A DNA stretch of 11,825 nt from an uncultured Woeseiaceae bacterium (GCA_945787435.1 CALZHX010000108.1:1-11825); one strand, 5' to 3'; shown: positions 1 through 6,485, numbered from the stretch's first letter. Numbers and translations: made by a program. The notes: generated by a model from the letters alone, not told the origin.

Positions 1-561
1 GAGTTCAGCGTCATACAGCAGTTCAAAACGCTCGAGGGATAAGACGGCATCCATGTCTGATGCCGCACCGGGACCGAATGTCACGTTCACACGGTCGTGA
101 CGCTGCCGCCGGGACTTGCTTTGCGACTGCCTGACCCACCGGTCGAGGGCAGGCTCGATCTGCTCCTCAATCAGGGCCGGCCGACCCAGGCGCCAGTCTT
201 CCCAGGGCAGGAAACTGTACCAGTCCCGCCACGCGGCGTTCGGCGCGTCGACAGCATCTTCATGCGTCAAAGCCATATAGGCCACCGACACCACGCGTGG
301 GCCACCGAGTATCTCAATCGGGTCGCGATTGCGGTTGCCAAACGTATACAACTGCTCGACGTAATAGAGGTCCAGCCCTGTCTGCGCCTCGACCCATTGC
401 CGCAGGCCGCTTTCGAGGCTGTCGTGTTTGAGCGGGTCGAAAGGCCCGTTGGGCAGTCCCTCGCCATCCTGGTCCACGATGAGCACACGTGGCTGGTTGT
501 CCGTGACGGCGACGATCACGGCCGTGAGATTGATGATGGTTTGTTCGGGACCCGGGTTCAT
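1..561 (-). CDS. NrtR/NadQ-type Nudix-fold transcriptional regulator of NAD synthesis (3' end cut by window)
   Basis: Reads leftward from ATG at 561-559; 187 residues are visible before the window edge, with no stop. Residues ~10-30 (beginning NLTAVIVAV) and ~89-98 (RVVSVAYMAL) are the core strands of a Nudix fold. The Nudix box region (~39-63) ends QWVEAQTGL where the consensus is REUXEEXGU, so by eye the catalytic Glu residues are lost and hydrolysis is unlikely. From ~170 (MDAVLSLERFELLYDAEL) begins what looks like the C-terminal winged-helix domain. Such proteins (NrtR; COG4111/NadQ in alphaproteobacteria) sense NAD metabolites such as ADP-ribose and repress NAD genes. It is divergent from nadA, with two palindromes between, which fits local control of nadA and probably itself. 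SD-like AGGTG lies at 575-571. NrtR versus NadQ cannot be decided here. An antisense 179-codon frame over the same DNA is a shadow. Confidence 0.85.
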   Translation of the reverse strand, partial: MNPGPEQTIINLTAVIVAVTDNQPRVLIVDQDGEGLPNGPFDPLKHDSLESGLRQWVEAQTGLDLYYVEQLYTFGNRNRDPIEILGGPRVVSVAYMALTHEDAVDAPNAAWRDWYSFLPWEDWRLGRPALIEEQIEPALDRWVRQSQSKSRRQRHDRVNVTFGPGAASDMDAVLSLERFELLYDAEL

Positions 562-575
562 GGCTTGACACCTAT

Positions 576-594
576 TATGCTCTTTGCGAGTATA
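576..594. promoter_or_regulatory. Operator-like palindrome 1 in the regulator-nadA intergenic region
   Basis: TATGCTC (576-582), 5-nt spacer, GAGTATA (588-594). Six of seven arm positions are complementary; the mismatch is G579/T591. It shares its left half exactly with palindrome 2. On the minus strand its right half reads TATACT, a good -10 for the regulator gene, so occupancy would block autologous transcription. Operator function is inferred from symmetry, duplication and position. Confidence 0.7.
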
Positions 595-599
595 TCGAA

Positions 600-618
600 T
601 ATGCTCAGATTGAGCATA
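600..618. promoter_or_regulatory. Operator-like perfect palindrome 2 upstream of nadA
   Basis: TATGCTCA (600-607), GAT spacer, TGAGCATA (611-618): perfect 8-bp arms. Its centre (609) is 24 bp from that of palindrome 1 (585). CATAAT at 615-620, overlapping the right arm, is a plausible plus-strand -10 for nadA, although no good -35 is visible. A repressor here would occlude nadA transcription. The probable ligand is the adjacent Nudix-fold regulator. Confidence 0.75.
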
Positions 619-650
619 ATTAGTTTCAAATGTTAGCTTTAGCGGCAATC

Positions 651-658
651 AGGTGATC
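651..658 (+). promoter_or_regulatory. Shine-Dalgarno of nadA
   Basis: AGGTGATC is complementary to eight bases of the usual 16S rRNA 3' tail. It stands 1 nt before ATG 660. That looks close, but it is the normal register for this distal part of the anti-SD, so it supports ATG 660 as the start. Confidence 0.6.
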
Positions 659-659
659 C

Positions 660-1652
660 ATGCTACCCACAACCAATGTACCCGCGGCTCTCAAGAGCAC
701 GGCCCAGTTTTACGAGCGTGTTAAAACTGTCATTCCCGATGTTGAATGGCCTGTACACGCACCGTATGTGGCTGCAATCAACGAGCTCAAGAAACGACGC
801 AATGCCGTAATACTCGCGCACAACTACCAGACACCGGAGATCTTTCACTGTGTCGCCGACATAACCGGCGACTCGCTCGCGCTGGCCAGAAAGGCGGTCG
901 AGACAGACGCGGACGTCATCGTTGTCGCGGGTGTCCATTTCATGGCGGAAACAGCCAAGCTGTTGAACCCGGACAAGATCGTATTGATACCGGATGAGCG
1001 GGCAGGGTGCTCGCTGGCCGACTCAATCACAGCGGCGGACATCCGGGAAATGCGCAGACAGTACCCGAATACGCCTGTAGTCACCTACGTCAACACGTCC
1101 GCCGAAGTAAAAGCAGAATCGGACATCTGTTGCACGTCGGGCAATGCTGTCGAGGTCGTCGAGTCGCTTGGTGTAGACCAGGTCATCTTCCTGCCCGACG
1201 AGTATCTCGCCAACTACGTTGCCCAGCAGACCAATGTAAAGATCATTTCGTGGAAAGGACATTGTGAAGTGCATGAACGCTTCACAGGAGCACAGCTGGA
1301 GCAGTACCGGAAGGACTACGACGGATTGACCATTATCGCCCATCCGGAATGCCCGCCTGATGTGCTTGAAGCTTCCGACTTCGTTGGCTCAACGGCGCAG
1401 ATGCAGGCTTTCGTTCAGACCGAGAAGCCGAAGCGCGTGCTGATGGTCACCGAATGTTCGATGAGCGACAACGTCGCGGCCGATATCACTGACGTCGAGT
1501 TCATTCGGCCCTGCAATCTGTGTCCACACATGAAACGAATCACGCTGGCCAATATCTACGAAGCGCTGGATACACTCGCGCCGCGCGTTGAAATAGATCC
1601 CGCCATTGCGGTCGACGCACGTAAGGCGGTCGAGCGCATGATCGCTATTTGA
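660..1652 (+). CDS. nadA: Quinolinate synthase A
   Basis: 330 residues, full length for the long proteobacterial form. NadA condenses iminoaspartate (from L-aspartate oxidase) with dihydroxyacetone phosphate to give quinolinate, the second step of de novo NAD synthesis, using an oxygen-sensitive [4Fe-4S] cluster in the cytosol. Family signatures are VILAHNYQTPEI (50-61), GDSLALAR (70-77), VVAGVHFMAETAK (88-100), GCSLADSI (116-123), YVNTSAEVKAESDICCTSGNA (143-163), GHCEVHERF (200-208), HPECPP (228-233) and CNLCPHMKRITL (285-296). The cluster ligands are probably Cys117, Cys202 and Cys288, spaced 85 and 86 apart, close to known NadA spacing. It follows an operator pair shared with a divergent Nudix-type regulator and overlaps convergent nadC by 8 bp. 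No nadB is present in the window. Confidence 0.97.
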   Translation: MLPTTNVPAALKSTAQFYERVKTVIPDVEWPVHAPYVAAINELKKRRNAVILAHNYQTPEIFHCVADITGDSLALARKAVETDADVIVVAGVHFMAETAKLLNPDKIVLIPDERAGCSLADSITAADIREMRRQYPNTPVVTYVNTSAEVKAESDICCTSGNAVEVVESLGVDQVIFLPDEYLANYVAQQTNVKIISWKGHCEVHERFTGAQLEQYRKDYDGLTIIAHPECPPDVLEASDFVGSTAQMQAFVQTEKPKRVLMVTECSMSDNVAADITDVEFIRPCNLCPHMKRITLANIYEALDTLAPRVEIDPAIAVDARKAVERMIAI

Positions 1653-2490
1653 AGCGCATCGACAGATCGACCGCGCTGACATTCTTGGTTAGCGCGCCCA
1701 CCGAAATGTAGTCAACGCCTGTTGCGGCGACGGATGCAATCTCGTCCAGTGTCATGCCGCCCGAAGCCTCGAGTTCCGCCGGAGGATTACCGTCGATGCG
1801 ATTGACTGCGACGGCCTGCTCGAGCAGGTCGAGCGGGAAATTATCCAGCAACATCCGGTCGGCCTTCGCGGCCAGTGCCTGGCGCAACTCGTCCAGCGAC
1901 TCGACCTCGACTTCGACGGACATATTCGCGTGCATGTCGCGCGCCGCGGCAACAGCAGCCGCGATTCCTCCGGCACTCAGGATGTGGTTTTCCTTGATAA
2001 GGATTGCGTCGTAAAGGCCGACGCGGTGGTTGTGACCACCGCCGCAACGAACTGCGTATTTTTGCGCGAGGCGAAGACCAGGAATCGTCTTGCGCGTATC
2101 GAGCAGGCGGCAGTTCGTGCCGGCGGTTGCCGCAACATAGGTAGACGTGGTCGTCGCTGTGGCGGACAACAACTGCAGGAAGTTCAGCGCCGTTCGCTCG
2201 GCGGTGAGCATGGAGCGTGCGGGGCCGGTCAGGTCGCACAGCACAGTATTCTCATCGACGATGTCTCCATCGCTGCAATGCCAATGCAGCTCGATAGCCG
2301 GGTCTACCTGGTGACACACTTCGTCGACCCAGGGTTGTCCTGCCATCGTCATGCGTTCACGCGTCACGATGCTGGCATTGGTCGTTTTCGCCACATCGAT
2401 GAGCTGGCCTGTGACATCGCCGGCGCCGACGTCTTCGTGCAAAGCGGAAACCACGTTCCGCTTAATCTCGTTGTTGAGTTGGTCGTCCAT
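1645..2490 (-). CDS. nadC: Nicotinate-nucleotide pyrophosphorylase (carboxylating), quinolinate phosphoribosyltransferase
   Basis: 281 residues from ATG 2490-2488. The open frame extends 29 codons upstream, but that part has no family similarity. NadC converts quinolinate and PRPP to nicotinate mononucleotide, CO2 and pyrophosphate, directly after NadA. It closely follows the E. coli pattern: ALHEDVGAGDVT (16-27), ERTALNFLQ (98-106), DTRKTIPGLR (131-140), KYAVRCGGGHNHRVGLYD (144-161), LIKENH (164-169), EVEVES (193-198), MLLDNF (213-218), EASGG (241-245), ISVGALTK (262-269) and a C-terminal LSMRFK. The Arg, His and Lys residues that bind quinolinate and PRPP lie in these blocks, and all appear intact. 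It converges on nadA with an 8-bp overlap. No Shine-Dalgarno is visible before ATG; TAGAAT 10 nt upstream could be a -10. No copy of the nadA palindrome lies upstream, so it may escape that regulator. Confidence 0.97.
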   Translation of the reverse strand: MDDQLNNEIKRNVVSALHEDVGAGDVTGQLIDVAKTTNASIVTRERMTMAGQPWVDEVCHQVDPAIELHWHCSDGDIVDENTVLCDLTGPARSMLTAERTALNFLQLLSATATTTSTYVAATAGTNCRLLDTRKTIPGLRLAQKYAVRCGGGHNHRVGLYDAILIKENHILSAGGIAAAVAAARDMHANMSVEVEVESLDELRQALAAKADRMLLDNFPLDLLEQAVAVNRIDGNPPAELEASGGMTLDEIASVAATGVDYISVGALTKNVSAVDLSMRFK

Positions 2491-2500
2491 TGTTATGCGT

Positions 2501-2509
2501 ATTCTAGCA
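2501..2509 (-). promoter_or_regulatory. Possible extended -10 promoter of nadC
   Basis: Reading leftward, TGC-TAGAAT (2509-2501) resembles an extended -10 (TGn plus five of six TATAAT positions), ending 10 nt before the nadC ATG. A start about 7 nt on would leave only a few untranslated bases, consistent with the missing Shine-Dalgarno. No convincing -35 is seen at 17 bp. Confidence 0.35.
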
Positions 2510-2549
2510 ATGGCGAAGTGCCGGTATTCGCAGACTTTTGTTAAATCTG

Positions 2550-2569
2550 TGACGGATTCTGTTCCGTCA
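2550..2569. repeat. Inverted repeat TGACGGA-N6-TCCGTCA between nadC and the next gene
   Basis: Perfect 7-bp arms at 2550-2556 and 2563-2569 with spacer TTCTGT. The right arm overlaps TTGACG (2570-2565) on the minus strand, a -35-like hexamer pointing toward nadC. It lies in the 141-bp divergent region. There is no T-run on either side, so a rho-independent terminator is unlikely; an operator or a short hairpin are the alternatives. Confidence 0.45.
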
Positions 2570-2631
2570 ACGCCCATTCTTCGTCACGATGCCCGCAGAT
2601 ATCGGATTAATGCGGAAAACGGGTCCTGCGG

Positions 2632-3588
2632 ATGAAGAATTTTATTATTTGGGCAATTTTGATTGGAGCCCTCGGTTACGGTGGCGCGAAGTTCTATCTC
2701 CACAGTGAGGTCACCGACGCGATGGACATGGTCGTCCTGATGGCGTCGCCGTACGCCAATGTCGAGTACGACGGTGTCGGTTCGACGCTGTCCGGTGAAC
2801 TGACGGTAGATGGTGTCAAAATTCGCGTCGATGGTTATGCCGACGACCTCACCATCGACCGTATCGGCATAGACACGCCAAGCTTCCTCTCGTTGATCGC
2901 TCTCAGCGACTTGTCCTCGAAGGGTCCGGATGCCATGCCCGAGCAGATAGGTTTCCTGATCGAGGGCCTGCGAATTCCGGCAAATGCTGACTACTACGAC
3001 GACTTGTACGAGTTCTCATTGGCTGCACGTGACGCGGAGAACCCCGACAGCGCAGCTGCGGAGTGCACCGGCAAGTACGGGTTTTCGCCCGCTGCGTTGT
3101 CAGCACTCGGCTACGACGATCAGGTCATGTCGATGTACATGAGTATAAGCGATGAAGAAACTCGCTTTTCGTTCGACATGCAGATCAGCATGGAAGATAT
3201 GTGGGACATGGATGCCAGCGTTTCGCTTGCGGGCAATATGGTCGCGGAATTGATGAAGGGTCCGGCCTCGCAGCCGCGGCTTAGAAGTATGAACATTGAG
3301 TTCACAGACCGCTCGCTCAACGAGCGCATGACGAAGTATTGCAAGCAACGCGGACTTTCGGCGGCAGAGACAATACGCGCCCAAATTGATTCCTTCGAGT
3401 TCGTTGGCGAGACTTACGGCATCGAGTTCGACCAGTACATGATCGACCCCTTCAAAGAGTTCGTACTCGGCAAGTCGACGCTCGTCATCACCGCACACCC
3501 TTCGAGCCCGGTCGCGTTCTCGCAGATCGATCTGTACAAACCGAGCGATGTGCCGGCGCTCCTGAATCTGGCCGCCATCGCTCGCTAG
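2632..3588 (+). CDS. Unrecognised membrane-anchored extracytoplasmic protein
   Basis: 318 residues; I do not recognise the family. Residues ~4-20 (IIWAILIGALGYGGAKF, preceded by MKN) form one hydrophobic segment with a basic N-terminus and no lipobox, so a signal anchor or uncleaved signal with the rest in the periplasm is likely. The body is acidic. From ~43 it shows alternating strand-like stretches (VEYDGVGSTLSGELTVDGVKI, then IDRIGIDTPSFLSLIAL) reminiscent of AsmA/DUF945-like beta-rich proteins; this likeness is weak. There is a Met- and Asp-rich stretch at 165-194 and only two cysteines (145 and 237), which could form a disulfide. The start is ATG 2632, without a clear Shine-Dalgarno. 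It is divergent from nadC and is followed by a 56-nt gap filled by a hairpin before the permease gene. A link to NAD metabolism is not implied. Confidence 0.8.
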   Translation: MKNFIIWAILIGALGYGGAKFYLHSEVTDAMDMVVLMASPYANVEYDGVGSTLSGELTVDGVKIRVDGYADDLTIDRIGIDTPSFLSLIALSDLSSKGPDAMPEQIGFLIEGLRIPANADYYDDLYEFSLAARDAENPDSAAAECTGKYGFSPAALSALGYDDQVMSMYMSISDEETRFSFDMQISMEDMWDMDASVSLAGNMVAELMKGPASQPRLRSMNIEFTDRSLNERMTKYCKQRGLSAAETIRAQIDSFEFVGETYGIEFDQYMIDPFKEFVLGKSTLVITAHPSSPVAFSQIDLYKPSDVPALLNLAAIAR

Positions 3589-3593
3589 ATGTG

Positions 3594-3639
3594 AATCAAC
3601 CTGTATGATCTGTCGATCGGCAGGTCATACGGTTTGATT
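3594..3639 (+). promoter_or_regulatory. 46-nt long hairpin immediately before the permease start
   Basis: Arm 1 AATCAACCTGTATGATCTG (3594-3612), loop TCGATCGG (3613-3620), arm 2 CAGGTCATACGGTTTGATT (3621-3639). Pairing gives 16 Watson-Crick pairs, two G-U pairs (3602/3631 and 3609/3624) and one mismatch (3600/3633). It fills most of the 56-nt gap between two genes and ends 5 nt before GTG 3645. No U-tract follows, so a classical terminator is unlikely. It could be an RNA structure limiting translation, an mRNA 3'-end stabiliser, or an extended operator; arm 1 also contains the -10-like TATGAT (3604-3609). Confidence 0.65.
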
Positions 3640-3644
3640 GCGAC

Positions 3645-4961
3645 GTGACATCCCAGAAAGCCCAGCTGATCCGCGGGATCGGCGGTATCGGTGGTTCTCT
3701 CCTTGTCCTGAACGGCATGATCGGCGCCGGTATCTTCGGACTGCCGTCAAAGGTCGCTGTGCAGGCCGGTGTTCTGAGCCCATGGCTGTTCGTCGCGGCT
3801 GGCCTTCTGGTCATCCTGATCGTGTTGGCTTTCGCCGAACTTGGCAGCTACTTCAAGGATTCTGGCGGTCCGGCCCTTTATTCGACCACGGCGTTCGGCC
3901 CGGTCATCGGCTTTGGCACCAGCTGGATCTACTACGTGAGCCGTATCTCGTCGACTGCCGCCAATTCGCACGTAATAGCTGAGTACCTCAGCAAGGTCGG
4001 GTCGGGCTGGTCATGGTTCGATACTACGGCCGGTCACGCTGCCGTCGTCACCGTGGTCATCGGCGGCCTTACCGTGATCAACATGCTTGGGGTAAAGAAC
4101 AGTATTCGCACGCTGGCTGTGCTCACGTTCTTCAAGCTCATGCCGCTCCTGATGTTGATCATGCTCGGACTGCAGTTCGTCAGCCCGGACATCCTGTTCC
4201 CGGAGGCGCTGCCAACGGTCAACGACCCGGGTGGCACGATGCTGCTGCTGTTTTATGCCTTCATCGGTTTCGAGGCGATCGTGATGACGGCCGGGGAGAC
4301 GAAGAACCCGCGGCGAACGATTCCGCTCGCGATGGTTAAGACGGTTCTCGTGATCACTGTGCTCTACCTGCTGATCATGCTGGTCTACGTCGTTGTGCTG
4401 CCCGATGAACTCGATAGCGGTGCGACGCTGGCCGACGTCGCGAGCAGGATTGTCGGCCCGGGCGGTGCCGTCGTCATAGCTTTGACAGCCGTGTTCTCGA
4501 TTGGCGGTAACCTGGCGGGGTCGGTACTCAGTGCGTCGCGGCTGACGCTTTCCATGGCCGAGCAGCGCCTGTTGCCGCAGTGGTTTGGCAAGATACACCC
4601 GAAGTACGCATCGCCCGCCAACTCGGTGCTCTTCTTCGGTGGGATTGCGCTTGTCGTCGCTCTGTCGGGCACATTCGCAAAGCTGGCAATCGCATCGACG
4701 CTGACGCGCATGATCGTCTACAGCGTGTCGATCGCTGCATTGCCGGTCATCAAACGGCAGGCGGACCCGGAAGTTTCCGCGAATGCGTTCAAGCTTCCGG
4801 GCGGCTACGCGATACCGGTGCTGGCCCTGGGACTATGCGTCTGGATGGCAACCTACTCGTCCGTCGAGTCCTGGTTATTCGTCGGACTGTTGCTCATCGT
4901 AGGACTGGTTCTGTTCGGAATCGAGAAGCTCATTCTCAGGACGACGAGCGAAAAAACCTGA
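3645..4961 (+). CDS. APC-superfamily amino-acid permease
   Basis: 438 residues and roughly 12 hydrophobic segments, the usual size for APC amino-acid transporters of the inner membrane, which couple uptake or exchange to ion or substrate gradients. Helix 1 carries the family motif as GMIGAGIFGLPS (24-35), whose unwound part binds the substrate's amino and carboxyl groups. ELGSYFKDSGGPALYSTTAFGP (65-86) matches the helix 2-3 signature, and FIGFEAIVMTAGETKNPRRTIP (206-227) the helix 6 to loop 6-7 signature. A GTG start is chosen because the next in-frame Met (25) lies inside helix 1. There is no Shine-Dalgarno; a long hairpin ends 5 nt before GTG. The stop TGA (4959-4961) directly abuts the hemG stop. 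The substrate cannot be told from sequence. The nearby proline dehydrogenase is suggestive but belongs to a different transcript. Confidence 0.9.
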   Translation: MTSQKAQLIRGIGGIGGSLLVLNGMIGAGIFGLPSKVAVQAGVLSPWLFVAAGLLVILIVLAFAELGSYFKDSGGPALYSTTAFGPVIGFGTSWIYYVSRISSTAANSHVIAEYLSKVGSGWSWFDTTAGHAAVVTVVIGGLTVINMLGVKNSIRTLAVLTFFKLMPLLMLIMLGLQFVSPDILFPEALPTVNDPGGTMLLLFYAFIGFEAIVMTAGETKNPRRTIPLAMVKTVLVITVLYLLIMLVYVVVLPDELDSGATLADVASRIVGPGGAVVIALTAVFSIGGNLAGSVLSASRLTLSMAEQRLLPQWFGKIHPKYASPANSVLFFGGIALVVALSGTFAKLAIASTLTRMIVYSVSIAALPVIKRQADPEVSANAFKLPGGYAIPVLALGLCVWMATYSSVESWLFVGLLLIVGLVLFGIEKLILRTTSEKT

Positions 4962-5486
4962 TCACATTCGGGAAATGAGCTCACCAAATTCGTCGACTTT
5001 GTTCCAGTCGGTGAATTCAAATGTTCCCGTTAGATCAGTGGGCCCCTTGCCCATCCACAAAATGAAGCGAATCATGTGCTTGTCGACGAAGCCGTACCGC
5101 GGGTAGTCGATCTTTCCGGCGAAGACCGCCAGATTCACTGGCTCCCACGTGATTTTCTTCAGGAACTTCTGCAGGTAGGGATTGGTCTCGGGCGTGTTTT
5201 TTTCGGGTTTGCGCGCAACCACATTCACCGAGAAAAACGCATTAGATTTGGACTCGAGCGCCACTTGATTGCGTTTGATGAAGTCCAGAACCTGTTGCTG
5301 ATGCTTGCCGTAACGGATGCTGGCGCCAATGACCACCTTGTCGAACGGTGAAAGGTCGATGCCCGGATCGTCGTCCAGCGCAGACAGGACCACATCATGC
5401 TGCCTGGCTACCAGATTTTGCAGGTGCTCGCAGATGCTGCGCGTGTGGCCATCCGTGGTGGAGTAGGTTATGAGTATCTTCGCCAT
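4962..5486 (-). CDS. hemG: Menaquinone-dependent protoporphyrinogen IX dehydrogenase, flavodoxin-like
   Basis: 174 residues, against 181 in E. coli HemG. It oxidises protoporphyrinogen IX to protoporphyrin IX, the penultimate step of haem synthesis, passing electrons through FMN to the respiratory quinone pool at the inner membrane. The FMN phosphate loop is YSTTDGHTR (8-16). VVIGASIRYGKH (51-62) and SVNVVARKPEKNTPETNPY (86-104) match E. coli HemG almost position by position; the latter includes the long-chain insert loop that separates HemG from ordinary flavodoxins. AGKIDYPRYGFVDKHMIRFI (123-142) and FTDW (158-161) follow the same pattern. The start is ATG 5486-5484. No Shine-Dalgarno is seen, but TATAGT ends 7 nt before ATG. 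It is divergent from proline dehydrogenase and convergent with the permease at zero spacing. Confidence 0.95.
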   Translation of the reverse strand: MAKILITYSTTDGHTRSICEHLQNLVARQHDVVLSALDDDPGIDLSPFDKVVIGASIRYGKHQQQVLDFIKRNQVALESKSNAFFSVNVVARKPEKNTPETNPYLQKFLKKITWEPVNLAVFAGKIDYPRYGFVDKHMIRFILWMGKGPTDLTGTFEFTDWNKVDEFGELISRM

Positions 5487-5493
5487 GGCTGAG

Positions 5494-5499
5494 ACTATA
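5494..5499 (-). promoter_or_regulatory. Possible -10 hexamer of hemG close to its start codon
   Basis: Leftward TATAGT (5499-5494) matches five of six TATAAT positions and ends 7 nt before ATG 5486, where transcription would begin at or very near the start codon. No Shine-Dalgarno lies between and no clear -35 is visible. Leaderless translation is an inference. Confidence 0.35.
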
Positions 5500-5562
5500 T
5501 CGGTATATGCGGACAGACAGAAGATCCCTGGTTGCAGAAACTATGACCGCAAAGGGGCAAAC

Positions 5563-5569
5563 GGTGGAG
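5563..5569 (+). promoter_or_regulatory. Shine-Dalgarno deciding the proline dehydrogenase start
   Basis: GGTGGAG ends 7 nt before ATG 5577 and only 4 nt before the in-frame TTG 5574, so ATG 5577 is the better start. Confidence 0.6.
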
Positions 5570-5576
5570 TCGTTTG

Positions 5577-6485
5577 ATGCCAGCTAACCCGCTTCACAAA
5601 CTGATGATTGGCGCGATGCCGCTAATGCCGCGGGCGCTGACCTGGCGTTTTTCGCGGCGTTATATTGCCGGTACGCATCTGGATGACGCGTATCGGGCGG
5701 TGCGCGAGCTTAACGAAGTTGGCTGTACCGGCACGATCGACGTCCTTGGTGAAGATATTACTAATCAGGACCAGGTCAATACCGCACTGCAGCTGTACCG
5801 CGAAACGCTCGACGGCATCCAGGACAATGCCCTGCAATGCGGTATATCGGTCAAACTCTCAGAGCTTGGGCTGCGATTCGACGTTGATGGTTGCGAGTCC
5901 GCCATGCGGGCGCTCATGTCGAGCGCGCGGCAACATGAAAACTTCGTTCGTATCGATATGGAAGACTCGAGTGTCACCTCGGTCACGCTGGATATCTACC
6001 GCGAGTTGCGACGTGATTTCGACCAGGTTGGTGCGGTCATCCAGTCCTGCCTGCATCGCAGCGCACAGGATGTCGCCGACCTGATGGCGGAAGGACCTAC
6101 GGACATCCGCCTGTGCAAGGGTATCTACATCGAGCCTGAGGATATTGCCTTCACCGATGCCGATGACATCCGCGACTCCTTCAGCGAACTACTGGATCAG
6201 CTGCTGGAGGGTGGGGCGCGAGTTGGCATCGCGACGCATGATCCCGTCCTCGTTGAACGTGCCGAGGCATCAATCAAGCGACTGGGTATCGAGAAAGACC
6301 AGTACGAATTCCAGATGTTGCTCGGCGTAACCGAGCGTCTTCGCAAGCGACTTGTCGCGGATGGCCACTCGCTCCGCGTTTACGTTCCGTTTGGAGAACT
6401 CTGGTATCAGTATTCGATGCGTCGCCTACGCGAAAATCCGAATATCGCCGGACACATCATCAAGAATCTGTTCGTTCGAAATTAG
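5577..6485 (+). CDS. Proline dehydrogenase (monofunctional PRODH)
   Basis: 302 residues from ATG 5577. The FAD-dependent enzyme oxidises L-proline to delta-1-pyrroline-5-carboxylate (P5C), passing electrons to quinone at the membrane; a separate P5C dehydrogenase then makes glutamate. The beta8/alpha8 barrel signatures are SVKLSELGL (91-99), FVRIDMEDSS (123-132), QSCLHRS (156-162), RLCKGIYIEPED (178-189; the Lys-Gly motif binds proline and flavin), IATHD (218-222), EFQMLLGV (244-251) and RVYVPFGELWYQYSMRRLRENP (267-288), whose Tyr and two Arg contact the substrate. Length and the IEP form fit stand-alone PRODH of the Gram-positive/Deinococcus kind. Many gammaproteobacteria instead use the large bifunctional PutA, and no P5C dehydrogenase is in the window. 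It is divergent from hemG. The next gene starts 29 nt downstream, so read-through into the transporter-lyase-enolase run is possible. Confidence 0.93.
   Translation: MPANPLHKLMIGAMPLMPRALTWRFSRRYIAGTHLDDAYRAVRELNEVGCTGTIDVLGEDITNQDQVNTALQLYRETLDGIQDNALQCGISVKLSELGLRFDVDGCESAMRALMSSARQHENFVRIDMEDSSVTSVTLDIYRELRRDFDQVGAVIQSCLHRSAQDVADLMAEGPTDIRLCKGIYIEPEDIAFTDADDIRDSFSELLDQLLEGGARVGIATHDPVLVERAEASIKRLGIEKDQYEFQMLLGVTERLRKRLVADGHSLRVYVPFGELWYQYSMRRLRENPNIAGHIIKNLFVRN

Noticed and set aside
97..636. Plus-strand 179-codon frame opposite the regulator gene
   Set aside because: It is antisense to the Nudix-fold protein, has no family motifs, and runs through the operator palindromes.
1930..2544. 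Plus-strand 204-codon frame opposite nadC
   Set aside because: The minus strand encodes an intact, fully recognisable NadC; the antisense frame is a GC-skew shadow.
2491..2577. Upstream extension of NadC by 29 residues
   Set aside because: NadC family alignment begins just after ATG 2490; the extension has no similarity and covers the likely promoter.
3594..3639. Rho-independent terminator of the hypothetical gene at 2632
   Set aside because: The hairpin is long and strong but is followed by GCGAC, not a T-run, and the permease starts 5 nt later.
4011..4598. Minus-strand 195-codon frame opposite the permease
   Set aside because: The translation is rich in Arg, His, Gln and Asp with no hydrophobic core, typical of an antisense shadow of a membrane protein gene.
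4951..4956. Short A-run at the permease 3' end as a terminator T-tract for hemG
   Set aside because: Six A bases read as T on the minus strand, but I see no stable stem before them in that direction.
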